Shown here piece after piece: positions 1-12,372 of a DNA stretch of 64,000 nucleotides; position 1 is the stretch's first letter, and the number at the start of each line of letters is the position of its first letter. Where the stretch lies: contig VXIS01000170.1 of assembly GCA_008704415.1 (NCBI GenBank), positions 36,265 to 100,264 of the forward strand. The letters run 5' to 3'. The translations under genes and the position numbers were made by a program. The notes below the pieces were generated by a model. It saw only the letters and a list, made by a program, of their open reading frames with translations, had not been told where the DNA came from and did no database searches. Source of the stretch: Sphaerosporella brunnea (taxonomy: Eukaryota > Ascomycota > Pezizomycetes > Pezizales > Pyronemataceae).

Positions 1-168
1 GATGCTGTTGAGCTGATTGATCAGCATCAAGGGGTATACTTCACCAGTATCGCTGACATGAGTGTACCGCTATATGCGACGCAGATGCTTGCATCCGCAC
101 TGTACCTATGGTGGCGGACACCCACTTGGCCAAAAAAACGCGGCAAAACGGTGATCCTGGACATCTAA
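1..168 (+). CDS. possible 3' end of a gene entering from the left
   Basis: Frame 1 is open from the first base to a TAA at 166-168 (55 codons). The peptide ends with a hydrophobic patch (residues ~22-38, including LYLWW) and a short basic tail (KKRGK). I do not recognise it. A run of this length can occur by chance, so this is only a candidate last exon of a gene that starts outside the window. Confidence 0.25.
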   Translation, partial: DAVELIDQHQGVYFTSIADMSVPLYATQMLASALYLWWRTPTWPKKRGKTVILDI

Positions 169-947
169 GCAAACATCTTGGCAGTCTGCGCCGTCAAAAC
201 CTCTTTTTACCATCTGGTTTTCACTGATGTAGCACAATGAATGAACCCCGGGCTGGCCCTCCATGGCTTCCAAACCCGCAGGCTGCATCGGCTTCAGTTG
301 GTGCGGCCATTGCGTAGGCTACCTCTGCGGGCGACTATCGAAGCTGTGGTTATTCGATATGCGGGTGGCTGAACGTTGGGCATTAAAGACAGCGGATGAT
401 GAATACCTGCTCGGGGTTATGGCAACCACCTGAAGAAACCGTGGATGAGGAGGATGAGGTGCAGCCGCCGCGTAAGCGTGGATCAGTATTCGATGACACA
501 GCGACTTCTATGCGGCGTCGCAAACCTCATTTCTTCACTTCCTAGTCCTGACCAAACGTGAATGCGACGGCGCTGGTTCTTGTCTAATAACCATATACGT
601 CGTTCGCTTGCACCTACGACACGGCGTCCACTGTACCCGTCCGGTCATTTGTTGTCTAGAGCACGAGGTGCGATGCAGAAGATGTGTTGAACACCACCCG
701 CTTGTCACTCTGTCCCCAATCAGTCTACATGCCGTGCGACATCAAATTGTATATCGCTGTGAGGTTTAATCCTGTGCGTGGGTAAAGCCCTAGGGCTTTG
801 CGGGTTCCGTGGGATAAAGCGCGACCCATCCACCAATCCTCCCAAAATTTCGCCTGCACGCGCTTCCTCGTCGCCGCATCAACACTGAGCCACCACATCC
901 GTTCGCGTCCATTCTCCCGCCATCTATTCTACACCGGAGCTGCGACG
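169..947. other. intergenic stretch with one small ORF
   Basis: No domain is recognisable. The only item worth noting is a 48-codon plus-strand ORF at 399-545. It has an acidic run (EEDE), a basic PPRKRG patch and the end MRRRKPHFFTS, like a nuclear protein's C-terminal exon, but with no supporting splice context. The last ~150 bases are probably promoter and leader of the F-box gene. Confidence 0.3.
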
Positions 948-2086
948 ATGGGACAGTATTGGCACGTCATCTGCCCTGAGGTGCAGCGGACATACGAAAG
1001 CATGGGAAAGCTCGGAGAGTATCTTTTCAGTCGAGACCCCGAAGAAATAGTCGCACAACTTGTGATTGCACAGCCCAATTCGTGGGTGAGAGCCAATCTC
1101 TCCCCTGTACCGCTGTAAGATTGCCCCTGGGCGCTCGCAGAATCCCACTTGCTGATACCTATTACAGGTCCTTCCACGTCTCCGCCTCGCCGCTCCTCAA
1201 TCTCCCGACCGAGCTCCTTGACGAGGTCATCGTGTATCTCCCACTTCCGCAATTGTTTGTCCTTGCGCTCTGCTCTCAGCGGCTTTACTACACTTGTCGA
1301 AGTCGCATCATGTCTGTTCTGCGACCGCGATGCGGACAGCTAGCTGGTACCAGTCTGATCTGTATTGGCGAGTATATTGACGCCGGTGATTACCCACCCA
1401 GAATCGATTGGATACCCAAAATCGAAGAGCTCGAAAAGCAGTTAGCTTCAACCCTAGGTAACGAGAGCAGAGCGGATTCCGAGGACGGCGACGATTTCGG
1501 ATACACCGACCCTTTGCGAACCGCAAAGGCTAACCCTAACCTTTTCCATTTGGCGGACGCCTTCTACGAGATGGTCCCTCAAGATAGCGATGTGTCACGC
1601 ACTCTTACGAAGGCCCTCGTCAACTCTCCCTTTTGCAGCCTTTTCTTTGAACCCCACAAATACCTTCCCTTCAACTTATCCTTGGAATTCCGCGGGCTCA
1701 GGTCATTCGCTTCCGGTGTACTTTACCCGAATAGTGTCGAATGGATACTGCGAAACCTGACCACTAAGGAATACGTCCGACGCTCCGCTGTGGGACCTGT
1801 TGTCAATGGGCCATTTTCCTACGGTGGGGGTGGTGGACTTGGTCACGTTTTGGTGTCGAGGATTTGTTGGAGCAGCGATTCCAGCACGGCGATGTCGTGG
1901 GACGGCATCCACAGGGGCATCTGAGCGGGTCATAAGTTCGACATCACCGCCATCACGGCCATCGAGGGAGATGATAGTTGGAAAGACGTGAGCGTGGAAG
2001 CCTACAAAGACATCAAGGCGATCTGGGAGAGCGAGTACGGAGCTGAGTGGGGAGAATACTGGAGCATTGGCTACGGCGCTGTGTAG
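948..2086 (+). pseudogene. F-box-like protein of the MGQYW family, interrupted by one nonsense codon
   Basis: Exon 1 (948-1114) starts MGQYWHVICPE and carries GKLGEYLF. A 53-bp intron (1115-1167, GTAAGA donor, TTACAG acceptor, CTGAT branch-like site) joins exon 2 in the correct phase. Exon 2 opens with the F-box segment LLNLPTELLDEVIVYLPL (about residues 60-95) and later shows RICWSSDSSTAM. This architecture matches, from memory, a family of F-box-like proteins common in Agaricomycetes, presumed SCF ubiquitin-ligase adaptors. A TGA at 1922-1924 falls where relatives have Trp (HRGVWAG-type context). The same frame continues with FDI...WKDVS...EYGAEWGEYW to a TAG at 2084-2086. The coding sequence is therefore about 360 codons with one premature stop, a single G-to-A change. 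It could be a recent pseudogene, a sequencing error or a shortened protein. Positions 1530-1541 lie in a telomere-like insert. Confidence 0.72.
1530..1541 (+). repeat. interstitial telomeric repeat inside F-box coding sequence
   Basis: CTAACCCTAACC is two perfect telomeric units in phase. It lies in exon 2 and encodes A-N-P-N-L. Confidence 0.6.
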
Positions 2087-2704
2087 GCGAGGCGTAGTGT
2101 CCATTATACCCACCACGGGTATTAAGGAAGGGCTGTAAATGGAATATGTGCACACTTTGATAGTCCAATGTCATGTCGCCAGTCGGCACTCTGGAATGAA
2201 ACATGCAGATATGCACATATTTTAAGTTTATAGAAGGTGTGGTATGCTCACCATGCATTTTTTCTTGTTTTTGGGGGGGGATAGTAACTGCTGAGGTTCC
2301 GAAAGTCATCTCGCGAGAAAAACAACAATCCTAGCGCCGGCGCGGATGCCATTGGCAACTTGAGAGAAAAAACAAAAAAACCTGTAAACAACAGCGCTGT
2401 AGATACTTGGTTTTCTCTCGGCATTGCATTGTGTTCCACCCACCGCCTCCCTCAAGCATGGGCATCAACGCCCTTTGCACAATAATCCCATACTCACATC
2501 GCCCTCCAGAGTCTTCATATTCGGAGGTGCGAATACTCGTTCCTTTCATTCCTGCAATTTGCAACCCCTCAGTCGATATACGACGGGCCTCCTCCGTCGT
2601 TGTTGCGTTGCATCCGATTCGTTTTGTTTTGTGGCTTGAAATCTCAGCTTTCACCCCGAGGGCCCTGAATCCAGTGACTACAGGCGCGGAAAATAGCCGC
2701 CCGC
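2087..2704. other. spacer between two plus-strand genes
   Basis: No coding support. It contains a G8 run (2273-2280), an A-rich stretch around 2366-2380, and the presumed terminator of the F-box gene and promoter of the next gene. ORFs here lack recognisable composition. Confidence 0.4.
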
Positions 2705-3403
2705 ATGGCCGCCGGTCCCTCATCCGATGCTCCTTCACCATCACCATCACCAGCGAAATTCGCTGCCATCGCCGCCCGATTCTCTCAGATAATCATCAGG
2801 ATGGATTCGCTGCAGCACCCACGACGATGACCGCGCACTCGCTGAAGATGTGCGACATAAATCATCTTACGTATGTCGAGTACTGGTATGCCCATTGTTT
2901 TTCTGTCTCCGTGCGCGCGCTCCCTGACTAACACTGTGTTCCAGATGTATCTCACCTGCCTTAACCCGTTCTTTTGCATTTTCAACGCCCTCTACACGCT
3001 CTTGACGCTTTTCATCCTCTCGCTCAGCTACCCTTTCAAAACGCTCTTCTCCTCCTCCTGCCTCGACTTCTCAGACGCCCTGACGTCTCACTTGTCGTCG
3101 CCGCTCTACTGGCACCCGCGCTTCACGTATCCGCATCCGCACCTCATTCCAAGACCGGACGAACTCAGTGCGGGGTCACTTGTGGTAGTGCATCTAGTCT
3201 CGCCGCTGCTGGCGGTGCCGGTATGGACTATGGCAGCGGCAGTTGCATTGGTATGGCTCTATACGGAGGGTCTGCTGCGGGACAAGCACGACAATGACGG
3301 CTGCGAATACAAAAGCTTCCTCTGGGTTAAACAGCGATGGGATAAAATTATGCTTGCGTCGCTGAAAGGCAAGAAGCTGGAAGTGGATAATGATGAGAAA
3401 TGA
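2705..3403 (+). CDS. small membrane protein, unknown function, one intron
   Basis: The main exon runs from 2945 to a TGA at 3401-3403 and encodes 152 residues. These include a strongly hydrophobic segment right after MYLTC (about residues 6-30, FFCIFNALYTLLTLFILSL), a second one at about 80-105 (VHLVSPLLAVPVW...), and a charged tail ending EVDNDEK. A good intron precedes it: 2886-2944 (59 bp), GTATGC donor, CTAAC branch, TTCCAG acceptor. Translation may start at ATG 2945, with the intron in the leader. Alternatively an upstream exon from ATG 2705 (MAAGPSSDAPSPSPSPAKF...) belongs to it, but joining it needs a 1-base frame correction near 2815-2827. I do not recognise the family. The two hydrophobic segments suggest a membrane location. 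Confidence 0.5.
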
Positions 3404-3624
3404 CTTTGATGATCAATAACAACAAAAGGGTTGATGTGTTCTTTGGATTTTCTGGGGCACGCATTCCTTTGTTTTTTTCGTCAGGCAGGCAGGGACTGGG
3501 TCAACCGCGGTGAAATCGATATCAACTTCTTCCTCTTCTACTCCTGATACTCCATTCAAGCCGCCTCACCACCACCGCCACCGTTACCAGCGCTCGGTTT
3601 AACCCTATCTTTCATCTGAACCCT

Positions 3625-3739
3625 ATGGAAACTTCCACAAAGATCACCAAGGAGGAATGGCTCCGCAGATTGAATGCAGACTATAAGGAGCTCAATCCTG
3701 GAAGGATATATGCAGAGCGGAGCCTTGCATGTCTATCAA
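3625..3739 (+). pseudogene. N-terminal gene fragment cut by a repeat
   Basis: An ATG at 3625 opens METSTKITKEEWLRRLNADY, a soluble, charged, protein-like sequence. Within about 35 codons the reading frame enters the repeat that also occurs inverted at 23.1-23.7 kb, so the natural C-terminus is lost. A GC-rich leader and the short upstream distance to the previous gene suggest a real gene start. Function unknown. Confidence 0.35.
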
Positions 3740-4440
3740 CTCTGCTCGTCATGATGTGTGTTCCTCCTTGCTGGACGAAACTTGCACCACCTCCTGTACG
3801 CGATCAATGCGTGCGCGGTGATTTGCCGAGTCTGGAGGTGGTTGTTTGCGTGAGGTGGTGCTCGGCAACCACGCGATCTTTGGCCAGTCAGGACGGTTTT
3901 ATGCGCAGGAATGAACCGTAAATGAGGTGCAGACAGGATACAGACCGTTGAGCAACTGTGTGTTTATAGCCCCCATGCGGTTCACCAAGAGGCGCGGATA
4001 GCTGGGGAGCCGTCCCCGACCACAGCACCCATCCCACGCCAATCCGTCGTGCAGCCGTCCAGAAGGTAATCCTCAATAAACCGGTTGAACGCACTGGCCG
4101 TGGGTCAGGTTCTGCTCCGCAGGGTAAGCGGCAAAGGAAGCCCTTGCACCGGTTGAACCTTGGTCAAGCGGTTATACACATAGCTATCGCAACAAGCGCT
4201 CACCGTGTACTCAACGACAGCCGCCACAGTTTCCCGCGACCCCGCGAAGGAATCGTGGCAGCACAGCAAAAGCCCAACAGAATGATAGGACTGCAATGGC
4301 TTTCTCGCCCTGACGCGCGGCACCCGGTTTGCAAACGGCTCGATAGCCACGTGGTGGTGGCAGGTGATCATGCAAGCGTCGACGGCTGGGAGAGGCACCT
4401 TCGCGGCGGAGATCGATATTGAAAACACCCACGATTGTGT
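3740..4440 (+). repeat. dispersed repeat R1, copy 1
   Basis: This segment aligns, reverse-complemented, with 23080-23740. Shared landmarks are the ACCAAGAGGCGCGGATAG block (around 3980), the KRQRK.LHR block (around 4130) and the PPPRGY/HHHVA block (around 4350). Conserved peptide blocks survive in both copies in one frame (FxRPREAIVAA, RMIG, PVCK), so the repeat once encoded protein. I cannot name it. Confidence 0.6.
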
Positions 4441-5585
4441 GGAACGGGGGCTTGCCGTTTATCCAAACAGCCGGGAAGGTGGTCTGCAAATCCTGTCTGG
4501 GCTGGCAAATGAACAGGCGCACCACATGTACCTGTGTGCCCGGCACATGGACAACGTGATGGCAGCTGAGTACGTCACGAAACGTACTGGCTTGCTTAAG
4601 TGCGGCTGCAAACAGGGCTGGAGGATTGGCGCGAGCCCCACCGTTTGGTGGAAGACGGTGAAGCTGGCCAAGAGTTCCTTGGCCAGACACAGGGAGCGTG
4701 TTAATCATCCGCGTGAAGACCCTCAGGCTGAGATATCTGCCGAGAACGAACTCCAGCACCTTCCTTGTTGGAACAGTCGCGACTGATCGGCATCCCGGTG
4801 ATCGGCAGAGCTCATTTTCCGAAGCTCGCCGAACAGCAGCCGTGGACCACTAAGCGCTTCACCTGTGCACCCGCGGCATTTCCGCGGTCCTTTTTCGCCA
4901 TACAGTGTCCAAAGGACGAGACAAGCTGACGTTGTCTGGCGTAGCAGAGTCAGGGGATTGCAGTGAAGCCATGACGGACTCCCAAACGTCTGGGGGGTGT
5001 TTAATAAACCGTGCATCCACGCTTGGTCTTTCGTCCAGATCCATCACCGACTCCGAGCAACAACGGCCCCTAGCCACAGCGTCTGGTTTATCTCCAACCG
5101 CACTCGTGAGTCTATGCTTCTACTGTTTTCTTTCTCCCGCCTGCCACCATCCACTGTAAAACATTGCTAACTCATTGCTTGGCTGCTTGTTATATGTGTA
5201 GATACTTGGTAGCGCTGGACGACGGGTGCCCAGTGGGCCCCACAGTCACCTGTTATGTTTAGTCCTATTTGGGCGCCTGCGGGACCCCGGCCCTGTCTGA
5301 GAAATGCCTGGTCTAGGCCGGGCAGAATTTTCAAGGAATGCAATAAGTAGTCCAGTATGGTGCTAACGTAAAGACGGACTGGACACCCTATTGACAGCCC
5401 TTCTTGGAGGAGCCGGCTGGGAGCGGGCCAAAGTGCGGGTGTAGTCGGTTGGCGGCATCGATCATTGACCCACTGGTATAGCGGAGCGGGTCGTCTGTGG
5501 CGGAGCCAGCCACTGGGGTCGTCATCGTGGGTCGTTTTTCGTGTCGTGGTCGTTGTTCGCGGAATCCGTCTGATTCACTGCTCAA
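4441..5585. other. no recognisable gene
   Basis: The 140-codon plus ORF at 4364-4786 continues out of R1 and has no recognisable motif. The first ~50 bases (AACAGCC..GAAGGTG context) still resemble the counterpart near 23040, after which similarity fades. Nothing supportable lies between 5020 and 5585. Confidence 0.35.

Positions 5586-5621
<36 letters not shown>
5586..5621 (+). repeat. GGTCGT hexanucleotide microsatellite
   Basis: About six tandem GGTCGT units, nearly perfect. Both strands are open across it only because the period is a multiple of three. Confidence 0.85.
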
Positions 5622-5919
5622 GGAATCTGTCAGGTGCCGGATCGTAGAATTTGATAGAACCGTGTACAAAGTGCTGCTTCCAGTGTAGGACCAGACGGGG
5701 GACGTTTAGTGGTGAACGTGTTGTCTAAAGAAGAACAAGAAAGGAAGCTATCTACCCGTCGCTCCTTATATCCTCTTCTTGACTCACTCTCGTGCACTCC
5801 TCCCTTGGCCCGCAACCTACATTGAAACCTACAGCACCCGCGTGGATAAATAAAACTCTATTCCAGTTCACAACGATCTACAAATCTAGTCGTGTGTACA
5901 GCATCTTAGTCGCTCCGCA

Positions 5920-6285
5920 GTATCGTCATTTAAGCTCCTCAAGGCCTCCAGTCCAGGACGGTGAAGCAGTGCAGTCAGTTCGCTTCAAATTCCGACTGCC
6001 GGAAATGTACGGTTGCGCCAACGGCAAAGACCACATCAACTGCCTTATATATATATTGGGCTATAGCTATACAGCGAGGCAGTTGCTGCGCAGTATCGTT
6101 GCTAAAGCTCCTCCACGGCTCCCCTGAAAAATGCTAGAGCGAGGCAGTTGCTGCCCTCCAAAATCCGACGGTCGGAAGTTTGGTGTTGATCCTTCGAAAA
6201 ACACCGCAGTAAATTGCTACAGTAAAACGACAACGGCATGGGCAAACACTACACCAACTGCTTTACATAGATATAAATAAATAGA
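5920..6285 (+). repeat. two diverged direct copies of a ~170-bp unit
   Basis: Copy one (about 5923-6060) and copy two (about 6085-6275) share, in order, CGCAGTATCGT..AAGCTCCTC, an AATCCGAC/ATTCCGAC block, an ACGGCA/AACGGCA block and a CAACTGC.TTATAT end. Each ends in an AT-rich tail. A third partial match to the opening block is at about 42370-42410. The nature of the unit is unknown; it could be a SINE-like or satellite remnant. Confidence 0.5.
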
Positions 6286-8119
6286 TAGCCATGCAGGGTC
6301 TCCACCGCATTGATGACCGCTTCGACCACCGCTTCGACAGTGAAATTTGGACTGGGCTTCAGGTTAATAGCCGCCTGCACCATATGACGTTAGTCGCTGT
6401 TCGCGAGATCGCTTTGTCCGCTAATTTCGCACTCCAGTCGACGGTATCTCCCTCTTTATCGCATATAAGACTGTAATGATTCGCCTGACATTCTGCGCCG
6501 GTTTTGACACGTTTCATGCCGGTTTCGGTGGTACTCCGCGAGATCGCACACCTTTCCGCAGCACAATGGATTGACACATATCAAATTGCTGGAGTTGGAT
6601 TTATCACGGCCTGAACAACCCTTGAATGGCGATTCCTGTGGCATCCTGCGCCTATGGCGTGACCTTGTCCACGTTGAGTTTGTTCGTCAGTGAGGATACC
6701 ACGTTCAGCGGCGCGTCCTATTTAGGACAACCACACCGCCCGTGGTAACCATCCAGAAGAGATCTCAATGCGGTGGCGTTGTTTTATCTCCCTCAAGAAT
6801 ACACAAGGAATGTTTCTAGGAGGTCCTAGACCCCGCCGGCCAGGGTGTCTGACAAAATGTGATCACAGTTGTCTAACTGGATGGGAGACCCAAATCATCA
6901 AAGCTCAACGTGTCTACAAGGGGTCTCGATTGCGCGGATGCCACAGCGATCCCAGCACATGTTTTTTGGCATGCTCTCCTGCACCGGTTGATGTCTCATG
7001 CTAGCTGGGCGTTCAGAACTGTTGTGGTGGTGGTCGAGATGGCCTGCTTAGGAGAAGCGCGCCGGCTCCAGTATTTATGCGAACAACATCGCTCTTGGGG
7101 ACCATCCAAACAAGCCCTCGATGCACTCAGGCTGTTTCATCTGTATCGCCAACACCCAAAGAGGTTCTCTCATAGGTTCCAGATCGCACCGGCCAGCGAT
7201 TATGACAAAATCTGACTGCGCTGACCTTGAAATTCAGGCTGCACCGCGAGCACAGCTGCTGCACAACAGATACGACCCTTCAGTACACACACTGTTTTTA
7301 ACCCTTGTGGTTTTTTGGCCGTCAAGGAGTAAGGTTTGGATTATCGCCCCATTATTGGAGTCCTGGAGGAAAACAATCAGTGGTGGTCACTTCAGTGGGG
7401 TTGACTCGGAGGAGTACGTACTTTCTGCGATAGCCATCTCTTCTAGAGGACCTACTCCATCCCTTTGGCGACCTTCTCCTCTCTTCTCATGGCATGCAGT
7501 TTCTGGTTGTGCAGGCAGTTGTCACGATAAAACCAGCCGTCTTCCATGTCTGCAGTCTGGGCGCTAGCATTCGAAAGCTTCATTTCCTCCACGCGTCGAC
7601 GTTTTCCTCCTGCTGCGCCAAAGATCCGGCAGCTGGGTCTTGGACAGGAGTATTGAAGCGATCCGCGCAGTGCAGGCGATGGCGGCCGAGATGGCATGTC
7701 TCCACCGTCAACAAAATCTTGCGGTGGTGCAGACAGTACTGAGATTGAATGTTCGCCTGCTGACGGCACGAAGTCGGAGGTAGCAGCAGGAACCCTTTGT
7801 TGGGATGCGGGGAGATCGAAAGGCGTGCCAATATTCATCTTGGGGGCCGCGCAACCGGCAACCCCACCGTACTGCCGAGCTGCACAGTCTACATACCCAC
7901 CCTTGGACGCGAGTCCAGCATGGCCGAGTGCACGTTCCCGGCTTGAACCGCCGCGCTGAAGGTCAGCCTCCGCAGTGGACTGGGGATTGACGCTGCGGGA
8001 AGAGGCGCGGCGGCGGCGTGTGCGGACGGAGCGGATCACGCATCCATAGGACAACCGCGGACCCAGCCTGGACGACCGGGTGAAAGCACATGGCGCTCCT
8101 TCGATCAACAGAACACACA
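6286..8119. other. no supportable gene
   Basis: Many overlapping short ORFs with no motif. The long minus-strand ORF reaching 7452 is mostly the antisense of the LINE to its right. Its last ~30 residues (DGWFYRDNCLHNQKLHAM) look protein-like but match nothing I know. Confidence 0.35.
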
Positions 8120-9910
8120 CAGCTTCCCGCTGTGTGCGCATCACAGCCACATCGCCGGGCACACTCAACGCATGCGCCGCCTCAAGCCTATGCTGGGCCG
8201 GAGCCAATGCCGTCGCCTTTGAGGTCGCAAAGACTGTGGCGCTTCTGCTCACCAAGAAGCGTACGATACCGACTATGGTGCTGGATGTGGCCGGCTCGTC
8301 TGTTCCATACAACAAGCATGCGACGCGGTGGCTGGGGGTTTTCCTGGACAGCACACTGAAGCTGCTGCACCGTGACAACGTCAGAATGGGCGAGGCTCGG
8401 ACGGCTGAACCAAGGATAAAACCCGTCTCCAGTAAGCTCGGACTCGTGACGGAGAACCTCAGGCGCCATCCAGGCCGCAGCAGTCGAGGCTGCGGCCCTA
8501 TATGGCGCAGCACTCTGGTTTGACGGAGGCCAGACGGGCCGACAAGCCGAAATACAAAAGCTGTTTAACAGACAAGAGAGGGCAATCCTAGGTGCCCTAC
8601 CGACAACCACGCTAGGACCTCTGATCAGCGAGGCCGGCCTCACAGACGCTGGCACTGTGCTGGCACACCGCAGGAGATGCTTTGCGGCCAGACTGCTAGC
8701 CACGCCAGAAGACAACCCCCGCTGGCAACCCCCTACGTACAGCATGTCCGCCACAGGGAAACGCCAAGCAGGTTACGACCACTCAGCTCGTCCTCCGCTT
8801 TGTCAGTACCAGTCCCTCGGGGATGTACCACCGCTTCGCCCGCCACATTCCACAATGGACTGACTTGTCACGGCCAGTCCAGGCCGACCATCGGCTGTGG
8901 AACGCACGGTGGCATCCACTAGCCGACCATCCGGGACAGTTCGCATACGGCACAAAGACGACGCACTTCAGGTCAACGGCATGTTTGAGAAACCCACCGA
9001 CAGCTCAAGCGCCGTCTACTCGGATGGCTCCAGGCTGGAAAATGGCAGATGTGGCTATGCGGTAGTGACTCAGACAAACGCCGCACTCGACCGATGGGAT
9101 AATAAGGAAGCATATGACGCGGAGCTGCTCGGTATTGCTGCGGTGCTCGACATACCCCTCTCCAGCCCCATTGTCCAAAGTAACCCAGCCGGCACGGTGT
9201 ACGTTTTCACGGACGCCCAAGCAGCCTTGGGACGACTCCAATATGACAAGCCCGGTCCCGGTCAGTACGTGCTACCCCGAATTGCTCATGCAGAAGCTGC
9301 TGCTCTGAGGAGCCAAGGTTGGGAGGCCGAACTTCGGTGGGTCCCCGGCCATGCTGACATCTCGGGCAATGAGCTAGCCTATCAGCTCGCAAAAGAGCCG
9401 GCGGAAGCCGGTTATGAAAAGGCTCTCGCGGACGGCATCGTCAACCCCGCATCGCTGGCTCATATTGCCAGGGGGTCACTCGAGCCAAACAGGCCGACCG
9501 CCACGCCTGGCGCACGAAACACTACTACCCCAAGAGCTACTACAGGCGACGGAAGCGGCCAGACTCCGTGGCGGCCAAGACAAAGGAGTCCATTGCGTCG
9601 CGCGTTTACCAGCTACGGACGGGCAAGGCCCCCACCGGCCCATACCTCCTCTGGACAGGACGCCGCGCGGACGACAAGTGCTGGTGGTGCGGTTCAGGCG
9701 CGGTCCAAACCCGACAGAACCTCTTGAAATTCTGTAAGAGGTGGAAGAATGAGCAGCGGGGTCCTGTGGAGGGCGGCATCAGAGGCAACAACAGGGAAGG
9801 CGCAGAAGCGGTGGCCGGCCACGGCGACCTCCGCTCTGCCCGCAGATGACAGGTGCACAGAGGCTGTGATGAGTTTCCTGAACACCACCAAAGTCGGCGG
9901 CCTGGCCTGA
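8120..9910 (+). pseudogene. LINE ORF2 C-terminus: RT thumb, RNase H, zinc-knuckle tail
   Basis: This is the C-terminal part of a Tad-like non-LTR retrotransposon polyprotein. The thumb region shows NAVAFEVAKT, KKRTIPT and NKHATRWLGVFLD (about 8205-8360). It is followed after a frame change by AAAVEAAALYGAALWFDGG. RNase H (8990-9400) keeps YSDGS, the DAEL glutamate, FTDAQ and GHADISGNE. The fourth acidic position (NELAxQLA) is Tyr instead of Asp, so the nuclease should be dead. The tail has DDKCWWCGSGAVQTR then FCKRW, a C-x2-C...C motif in which the expected His is Asn. The frame shifts several times, and the last block (ADDRCTEAVMSFL) ends at TGA 9908-9910. There is no RT palm, so the copy is 5'-truncated. 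Related tails lie at 13.6-14.9 kb and 38.3-38.9 kb. Confidence 0.85.
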
Positions 9911-10132
9911 TAGAGGCATGATGCTGTGATAACCTTCCTCTGCTTATAGCATGGCCGAGTTTTCCTTGGTGCGCCTTTTTCACACAGTGCAGTCTCAGTC
10001 AATCTCCTCAGAATAGCCGCAGGCCTCAGTAGTCGGCCCTGCCGAGGAGGTAGCATAGTCTTTTTCTTTCTACATATGTCATGGCCGCAAGCGGCCGAAT
10101 AGACTATGATTAAAACGAAAAAAAAAAAAAAA
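9911..10132 (+). mobile_element. LINE 3' UTR and poly(A) tail
   Basis: The 3' UTR follows the ORF2 stop and ends in an A15 run (10118-10132), the insertion scar of target-primed reverse transcription. The UTR shares the TTTCCTTGGTGCGCC and CATATGTCATGxCCGCAAGC blocks with the inverted copy at 13.6-13.8 kb, which confirms they are one family. Confidence 0.8.
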
Positions 10133-11829
10133 CGCTTGCATCGTCGGGATCGTAAGCTGTCGAATGCAGGTGGTCGGTCGGACACAGAATCAGCGTTCCC
10201 AACAACTGGCCAGACTCGCAAAACCCGCGGCGGGCTGATAAGCTGTGTAGTTACCGCGGGCGTCACGTGCTTACTGCCACCGGCGACGGCAAACACAATT
10301 TGGGAGGCGGAACTGGCAAGACGGTAATCGCTACGTTGCCCCCGCGCTATTGAGGGTTTCTTGCCTCGCTGGCATGCGCACAGACACCGGTGATCAACTG
10401 CACAGCGACAGTGTCTGGCATCGGCACCGTCGCGCGGGGCTGTGGTTGCCAACACTGTTTCCTTCGTGAGAAAGATATCCACCGCGCCACGGCGAAGCAG
10501 GAAGCCACCAGCGGCTTATATCTGTGCAGTAGCAGCATACGGCTTTGGCGACAAAGCTGCGACGCGATGGGTGCGATTGAACTGCCATAGGCAGCTCTGC
10601 ATGGCAGGTCCGCCGTGGGTATGCCAGTAGCGTGCTGAGAATCGATGTGATTCCACCGCCTAGACGCAATGCGGAGGAAGACGTGAATGCCTCGTTGGCC
10701 CGTCGATCGTGACTGCAACGCCTGGCTGCTGTCGTTCCACCTGCTGGTCAGCGCGGTTGGGGTGTCGGCTATTCCGCGCCTGATACACAGACACGCGCGC
10801 GGGTTGTCCTGTCACAGGCGTGTCTACCAGCCACCGCACATTCAGGGAAACTGCGTTTCCTCTGCGTTGTGACTGCAGTACCTGGAACCGCTGTCAATCC
10901 GGCCCAACGCCCCGGTGTCAGTTCCTATCGCCGCAGCTGTGCCCTGAATTGATATCAATCTACAGCGTGCAGTCACGTGCGGCACGGTTTGGCAGTTCAC
11001 AGGTGCATGCTCCATTCTTCGTCCGGCCATCGTGCGGTCATCGCTGAAGTTGATCACTCGGTGCGCGGCGTCACGCCTCGCCTCGACAATCGTCGCAGGC
11101 TTGTCATGCCGAGTCAGTCGCTGGCCAGCACACCGCACAGGGACTCCCGGACGCGACACAGCGCATATGCCTGATCAGATCAAAACCTATTCGTGCACTG
11201 TTGCCAAACTCCTGCGGGACCTGCAACAACGAGCATCGTCGCGCGTGCAGTGATGACGTCGCTCCGACCGACCGTTGCTTTTCGCGCCGCCTGCGGGTGC
11301 AGCTGGCAAGGCTGACCGCGGCCGCGCTTATGTGCAAACTAGCCTCGTGGTCAGCCGCCCAGCCTCGGCGCTTAACGCGCCACGACGCAAGCCTTGCTCG
11401 CAGCCGCGCAGTAAAGCTGTTCGCTTGATGGCGCGTGCACAGGCCGACGTTGATGGCCGCTGCCAGAATAGCCGCCACACACGATTGTCGCCTCTTCGCG
11501 ACGGAACCGTAACGGCGTCTCTGTGCGGATTCGTAGCTGCGTGCCAGCACTGACAGTGTTGTCACCCTAAGCGCCACCGCGTTTGCGAACACGATGTGGC
11601 GCGGCCAACACCCATCCACACTGCCGCGATCATGATGCTTGCCGGTCACGGTCGGAGCTGTAGCGACAGCTGCACGCGCTCGTCGCTGTGCGTGATGTCG
11701 CCACCCGGAGCCTGGTGAAGCGACAGTTCCCACGGGGATTCGCGAATGAGCGCCTCCCTCCGGCGGCGCGCACGGGCCTTTATGATATACACTCAGAGGC
11801 TCATATCGGCCCGGCGATGTCATGTCGAT

Positions 11830-11842
11830 CTAACCCTAACCC
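11830..11842 (+). repeat. interstitial telomeric repeat
   Basis: A 13-nt perfect CTAACCCTAACCC tract in non-coding GC-rich DNA. Confidence 0.7.
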
Positions 11843-12372
11843 GAAGCACCAGACGCGCACGATGGTATACATCAGGCCCCGACACCTCGGGGCAATCATT
11901 CACGATCGCACGTTCCTCCTGGATAAAGGTAGCGCTTAGATCAGCTGTTCTTCAGCACTCCTAGAACACGCAGTGTGAGAACCCCCGCACGCGGGCAGCT
12001 GATCCCCCTTCCGGCCCGCTTCGCCGTTGGTGAGAACCAGGTGGCCTCACCGATCGTGCGGTGCACCGTCGGGAATCATTGCTGGCCTCTGTGCACTGTC
12101 CCCGCTTGGTCGGTGGCAGGGGACGATGACTAGGAAATCACATTCCATCACCTCCACATCGTGCGCTGAGATGTCGTACACCCGGTTTCACAGATCCATC
12201 AGCGGCCGGCAAGGCGGTGACCCTATTCGCGCCTGCGGCTGGGTGCACACATCAGGCCGCACAATCGCGCTTGGGTGGCGTGGACATGCTGCTGCGGCTA
12301 CCGGGGGCTGGCGAGGCTTCTGCTAGTGACGAGAACGCGGCCATGGGCTTCGGCTGCGGGAGCGGAATCGCG

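Noticed and set aside
6840..6900. 5S rRNA-like TGGATGGGAGACC block
   Set aside because: Only the short block resembles the 5S 3' half. The rest of a 5S gene (box A, paired ends, T-run terminator) is absent.
7452..8513. 353-codon minus-strand ORF
   Set aside because: Most of it is antisense to the LINE RT-thumb, whose plus-strand motifs are clear; the GC-rich composition keeps the reverse frame open.
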